Shown: positions 10,362 to 12,989 of the stretch, piece after piece
Position numbering within the stretch: position 1 is the stretch's first letter
How the letters are laid out: each line of letters begins with the position of its first letter
Assembly (NCBI GenBank): GCA_003241215.1
Contig: QFOL01000133.1
Location: forward strand, 1 to 12,989
From: Agrobacterium fabrum
GTDB taxonomy: Bacteria; Pseudomonadota; Alphaproteobacteria; Rhizobiales; Rhizobiaceae
Length of the DNA stretch: 12,989 nt
Direction: 5' to 3'
Notes under the pieces: generated by a model
Told to the model about the DNA's origin: nothing
What the model saw: the letters and a program-made list of their open reading frames with translations, nothing else
The model's database searches: none
Translations under genes and position numbers: made by a program

Positions 10362-12943
10362 GACGTCACCTCCCGATGGGCCACCTTCGCCCGTTTCAAC
10401 CGCAGCGCATTGGCAAGAACGAAGACGCTGGACAGCGCCATGGCGCCCGCACCGATCATCGGCGACAGCGTGATGCCGAAGGCCGGATAAAGCACGCCCG
10501 CCGCAACCGGTATCAGCGCCACATTGTAACCGAAAGCCCAGAACAGGTTTTCCTTGATGTTGCGCATGGTCGCACGGCTCATCTCGATGGCGTTGACCGC
10601 CCCCAGAAGATCGCCGCCGACCAGCACCACATCGGCGCTTTCAATGGCGACATCCGTGCCGGTGCCGACGGCGATGCCGATATCGGCCTCGGCCAGCGCC
10701 GGCGCATCGTTGATGCCGTCCCCCACAAAGGCCAGCACCTTGCCGCCGGCGCGCATCTCGTGGATCGCCTTCACCTTGCCCTCGGGCAGCACTTCGGCCA
10801 CCACGCGGGAAATGCCGACCTGCCGGGCGATGGCGTCCGCCGTGCGTTCATTGTCGCCCGTCACCATCGCCACTTCGATGCCCATCGCCTGCAGCGCCCG
10901 GATGGCGGTGACACTCGAGGGTTTCAGCGGATCGGCGACGGCAATCGCGGCCGCCAGCCTGCCGTCGATGGCGGCATAAAGCGGCGTCTTGCCCTCGTCG
11001 CCCAGCCTTGCGGCGGCTTCAGCGAAGATATCCACGGAATGGCCGAGTTTGGCCATGTAGCGATCCGCGCCGACTTCAACCCTGCGGCCGTTGACGGTCG
11101 CGGCGATGCCATAACCCGTCACGCTTTCGAAGTTTTCGACGGCCGGGGGTTCAAGTCCCTCTCCCGCTGCCAACCCCCGATCTTCCGCAGCGCGGACGAT
11201 GGCCTCGGCAATCGGATGTTCCGAGCGGCCCTCGACGGCGGCGACCAGCGCCAGCACTTCATTGTCGGCAAATCCTTCCGCAACCACCAGATCGGTCAGT
11301 TCCGGGCGACCCTTGGTGACAGTGCCGGTCTTGTCGACCACGACGATCTGCGCCGAACGCAGTTCCTGCAATGCCTGTCCCTTGCGGAACAGCACACCCA
11401 GCTCCGCCGCCCGGCCGGTGCCGACCATGATCGAGGTCGGCGTGGCGAGACCCATGGCGCAGGGGCACGCAATGATGAGCACCGCCACCGCATTGACCAG
11501 AGCGAAAGTATAGGCAGGCTCGGGACCGAAGATCGCCCAGACGATAAAGGTCAGGACAGCGATTGCTATGACAACGGGCACGAACAGCGCGGTGACGCGG
11601 TCCACCAGCAGCTGGATCGGCAGCTTCGACCCTTGAGCCTCCTCCACCATGCGGATGATCTGCGACAGCATGGTGTCGGCGCCCACCTTAGTCGCCTTGA
11701 ACTTGAAGGCGCCCGTCTTGTTGATGGTGCCGCCGACGACCGTTGCGCCGACCGTCTTTTCCACCGGCACCGGTTCGCCCGATATCATGGATTCATCGAC
11801 ATAGGAGGAGCCTTCGACAACTTCGCCATCCACCGCCAGCCTTTCGCCGGGGCGGATGACGACGATATCGCCGGCCACCAGGTCCTCGGGGGAAATATCG
11901 ATGGTAGCGCCGTCGCGCTCCACCCGGGCGGTCTTCGCCTGCAGGCTCATCAGCTTGCGGATGGCGTCTCCCGTGCGGCCGCTGGCGCGGGCTTCGAGAA
12001 GCCGGCCGGTCAGGATCAGCGTGACGATGACGGTTGCCGCTTCATAATAGACGAACTGCGCCTCTTCCGGCAGCAGGTCGGGCGCGAAGGTCGCCACCAC
12101 CGAATAGAGATAGGCGGCCGTGACACCCAGCGCCACCAGCGAGTTCATTTCCGGCGCGCCGCGCAGCAGGGCCGGGAAACCGGTCTTGAGGAAGCGCAGG
12201 CCCGGCCCGAAGATTACCGCCGTCGCCAGCGCGAAATAGATGTAATAGAGGTTCTGCGTGTCGATGATGCCCATCAGCCAGTGATGCATCGGCTCATAGA
12301 GATGGCCGCCCATTTCCAGCACGAAAAGCGGCGCTGTCAGGATCGCGGCGATCGTCAGGTCGCGTTTCAGCGCGCCCTCCTCACCGGCATGTTGCATATG
12401 GTCATGGCCGCCGCTTTCGCCGGCCGCCGCCATCTGGCCGTGGCCCTGATGATGCCCGTGGTGCTGGCTGTGGTCCCGGTGGGCGGAATGATCGTGCGGT
12501 TTGGGTGTCGTCAGCGCGAAGCCGGCGAGCTTTGCCGTTTCCACCAGCGCATCCCGCTCGCGGCGGCCGCCGATGGTTTTAACGGCAACCTTGCCGGCCG
12601 CGGCGTCCACCTTCACGTCGACCGTGGTGGCGACGGCTTCCAGAATGGCCGTCAGCCGTTCCGCATCCGCCTCGCCTCGCAAGCCTTCCACCACAAATTC
12701 CTGCCGGTCGGGTGCGATATCATAACCGACCTTCTTGATGGCGGCTCCGAGCGTTTTCGCCGAAAATCCTTCGGCCGGTTCGACGGTGAGCTTCTTCGTG
12801 GCGAAGTTCACCGAGCTCGATACGACACCCGGCACCTTGGCCGCGGCCGTCTCCACGCGCCGCACGCAGGACGCGCAGGTCATGCCTTCGACGGGAATGG
12901 AAACCGGTTGATTTGGATGGGCGTGTCTGACTGTCTCGTTCAT
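10358..12943 (-). CDS. copA: CopA, copper-exporting P1B-1-type ATPase
   Basis: The 861-aa protein is a complete copper efflux ATPase of the inner membrane. The first metal-binding domain has GMTCASC (20-26). A second HMA-like fold at about 82-146 ([16 protein letters not shown]) has lost its CxxC. A His-rich linker (150-185, 12 histidines) precedes the membrane part. Further marks are the actuator [10 protein letters not shown] (384-393), the transport motif CPC (493-495) in [13 protein letters not shown], the phosphorylated aspartate D537 in DKTGT, SEHP (574-577), MVTGDN (693-698) and GDGIND (741-746). The last membrane segments carry YN (806-807) and MALSS (835-839), as in Cu(I) pumps. It moves Cu(I) from cytoplasm to periplasm using ATP. 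The ATG 12943 follows AAGGGG at seven bases. It is the first gene of the copA-cueR-copZ operon, under a CueR-type promoter at the window edge. Confidence 0.96.
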   Translation of the reverse strand: MNETVRHAHPNQPVSIPVEGMTCASCVRRVETAAAKVPGVVSSSVNFATKKLTVEPAEGFSAKTLGAAIKKVGYDIAPDRQEFVVEGLRGEADAERLTAILEAVATTVDVKVDAAAGKVAVKTIGGRRERDALVETAKLAGFALTTPKPHDHSAHRDHSQHHGHHQGHGQMAAAGESGGHDHMQHAGEEGALKRDLTIAAILTAPLFVLEMGGHLYEPMHHWLMGIIDTQNLYYIYFALATAVIFGPGLRFLKTGFPALLRGAPEMNSLVALGVTAAYLYSVVATFAPDLLPEEAQFVYYEAATVIVTLILTGRLLEARASGRTGDAIRKLMSLQAKTARVERDGATIDISPEDLVAGDIVVIRPGERLAVDGEVVEGSSYVDESMISGEPVPVEKTVGATVVGGTINKTGAFKFKATKVGADTMLSQIIRMVEEAQGSKLPIQLLVDRVTALFVPVVIAIAVLTFIVWAIFGPEPAYTFALVNAVAVLIIACPCAMGLATPTSIMVGTGRAAELGVLFRKGQALQELRSAQIVVVDKTGTVTKGRPELTDLVVAEGFADNEVLALVAAVEGRSEHPIAEAIVRAAEDRGLAAGEGLEPPAVENFESVTGYGIAATVNGRRVEVGADRYMAKLGHSVDIFAEAAARLGDEGKTPLYAAIDGRLAAAIAVADPLKPSSVTAIRALQAMGIEVAMVTGDNERTADAIARQVGISRVVAEVLPEGKVKAIHEMRAGGKVLAFVGDGINDAPALAEADIGIAVGTGTDVAIESADVVLVGGDLLGAVNAIEMSRATMRNIKENLFWAFGYNVALIPVAAGVLYPAFGITLSPMIGAGAMALSSVFVLANALRLKRAKVAHREVTS

Positions 12944-12965
12944 GGGAAATCCCCTTTCGAGACCC

Positions 12966-12989
12966 TATGTAGGGCTTCCCATGATGGGA
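12966..12989 (-). promoter_or_regulatory. copA promoter with CueR box, cut by the window end
   Basis: On the minus strand the last bases read TCC-CATCATG-GGAAG (12989-12975), fitting the CueR site CTTCC-N7-GGAAG with its outer two bases beyond the window. A -10-like TACATA lies at 12971-12966. If the spacer is 19 bp as in MerR-type promoters, the -35 falls at 12991-12996, outside the window. The copA start codon is 22 bp downstream of the -10. Confidence 0.7.

Noticed and set aside
9765..10490. Rightward 241-codon open frame across copZ and cueR
   Set aside because: It crosses three well-supported leftward genes and has no domain or ribosome-site support.

Overview
The window looks like chromosomal DNA of an alphaproteobacterium, most likely Agrobacterium or a close Rhizobiaceae relative. 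The basis is the high GC content, the codon use, a RIME-like intergenic palindrome of the type common in Rhizobiaceae, and a copA-cueR-copZ copper operon in the order described for Agrobacterium tumefaciens (copARZ). The genus call rests on memory of these families, not on a database search.

Left part (1-3600). The window opens inside an HxlR-type regulator. A membrane-anchored DUF1963 protein follows, with its frame broken once near 1187-1201: residues upstream (372-1232) and downstream (to 1972) read as one protein of about 533 aa if a single base is restored. It converges, two bases apart, on a leftward Lrp/AsnC regulator. That regulator is divergent from a saccharopine dehydrogenase / lysine 6-dehydrogenase-like oxidoreductase, and a perfect 6-2-6 palindrome lies in the shared promoter region. 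This looks like a locally regulated amino-acid catabolic unit.

Middle part (3600-7430). A RIME-like double hairpin separates the oxidoreductase from the convergent selO (protein AMPylase, pseudokinase fold). Divergent from selO is a cytoplasmic GH32 beta-fructosidase with an extra N-terminal beta-rich domain. Behind it come a strong hairpin and a 57-aa single-span membrane protein, then a terminator-like hairpin at the small gene's stop codon.

Right part (7430-12989, all leftward). Farthest right is the copper operon copA (P1B-1 ATPase), cueR (Cu(I) sensor, 4-bp overlap) and copZ (chaperone). A truncated CueR box and a MerR-type promoter lie at the window edge. Next is a ParDE-type toxin-antitoxin pair behind a near-perfect 40-bp palindrome. 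Last is a 14-span MFS exporter. Its promoter carries an 18-bp dyad with both outer SoxR half-sites, placed in the 19-bp spacer exactly as in SoxR-activated promoters, so the exporter is predicted to respond to redox-cycling compounds. A second inverted repeat lies at the predicted start of its transcript.

No phage, insertion sequence, CRISPR array, tRNA or rRNA was seen. The most rewarding items are the SoxR-type promoter of the exporter, the frameshifted DUF1963 gene, the parDE palindrome, and the unannotated small membrane protein behind the GH32 gene.
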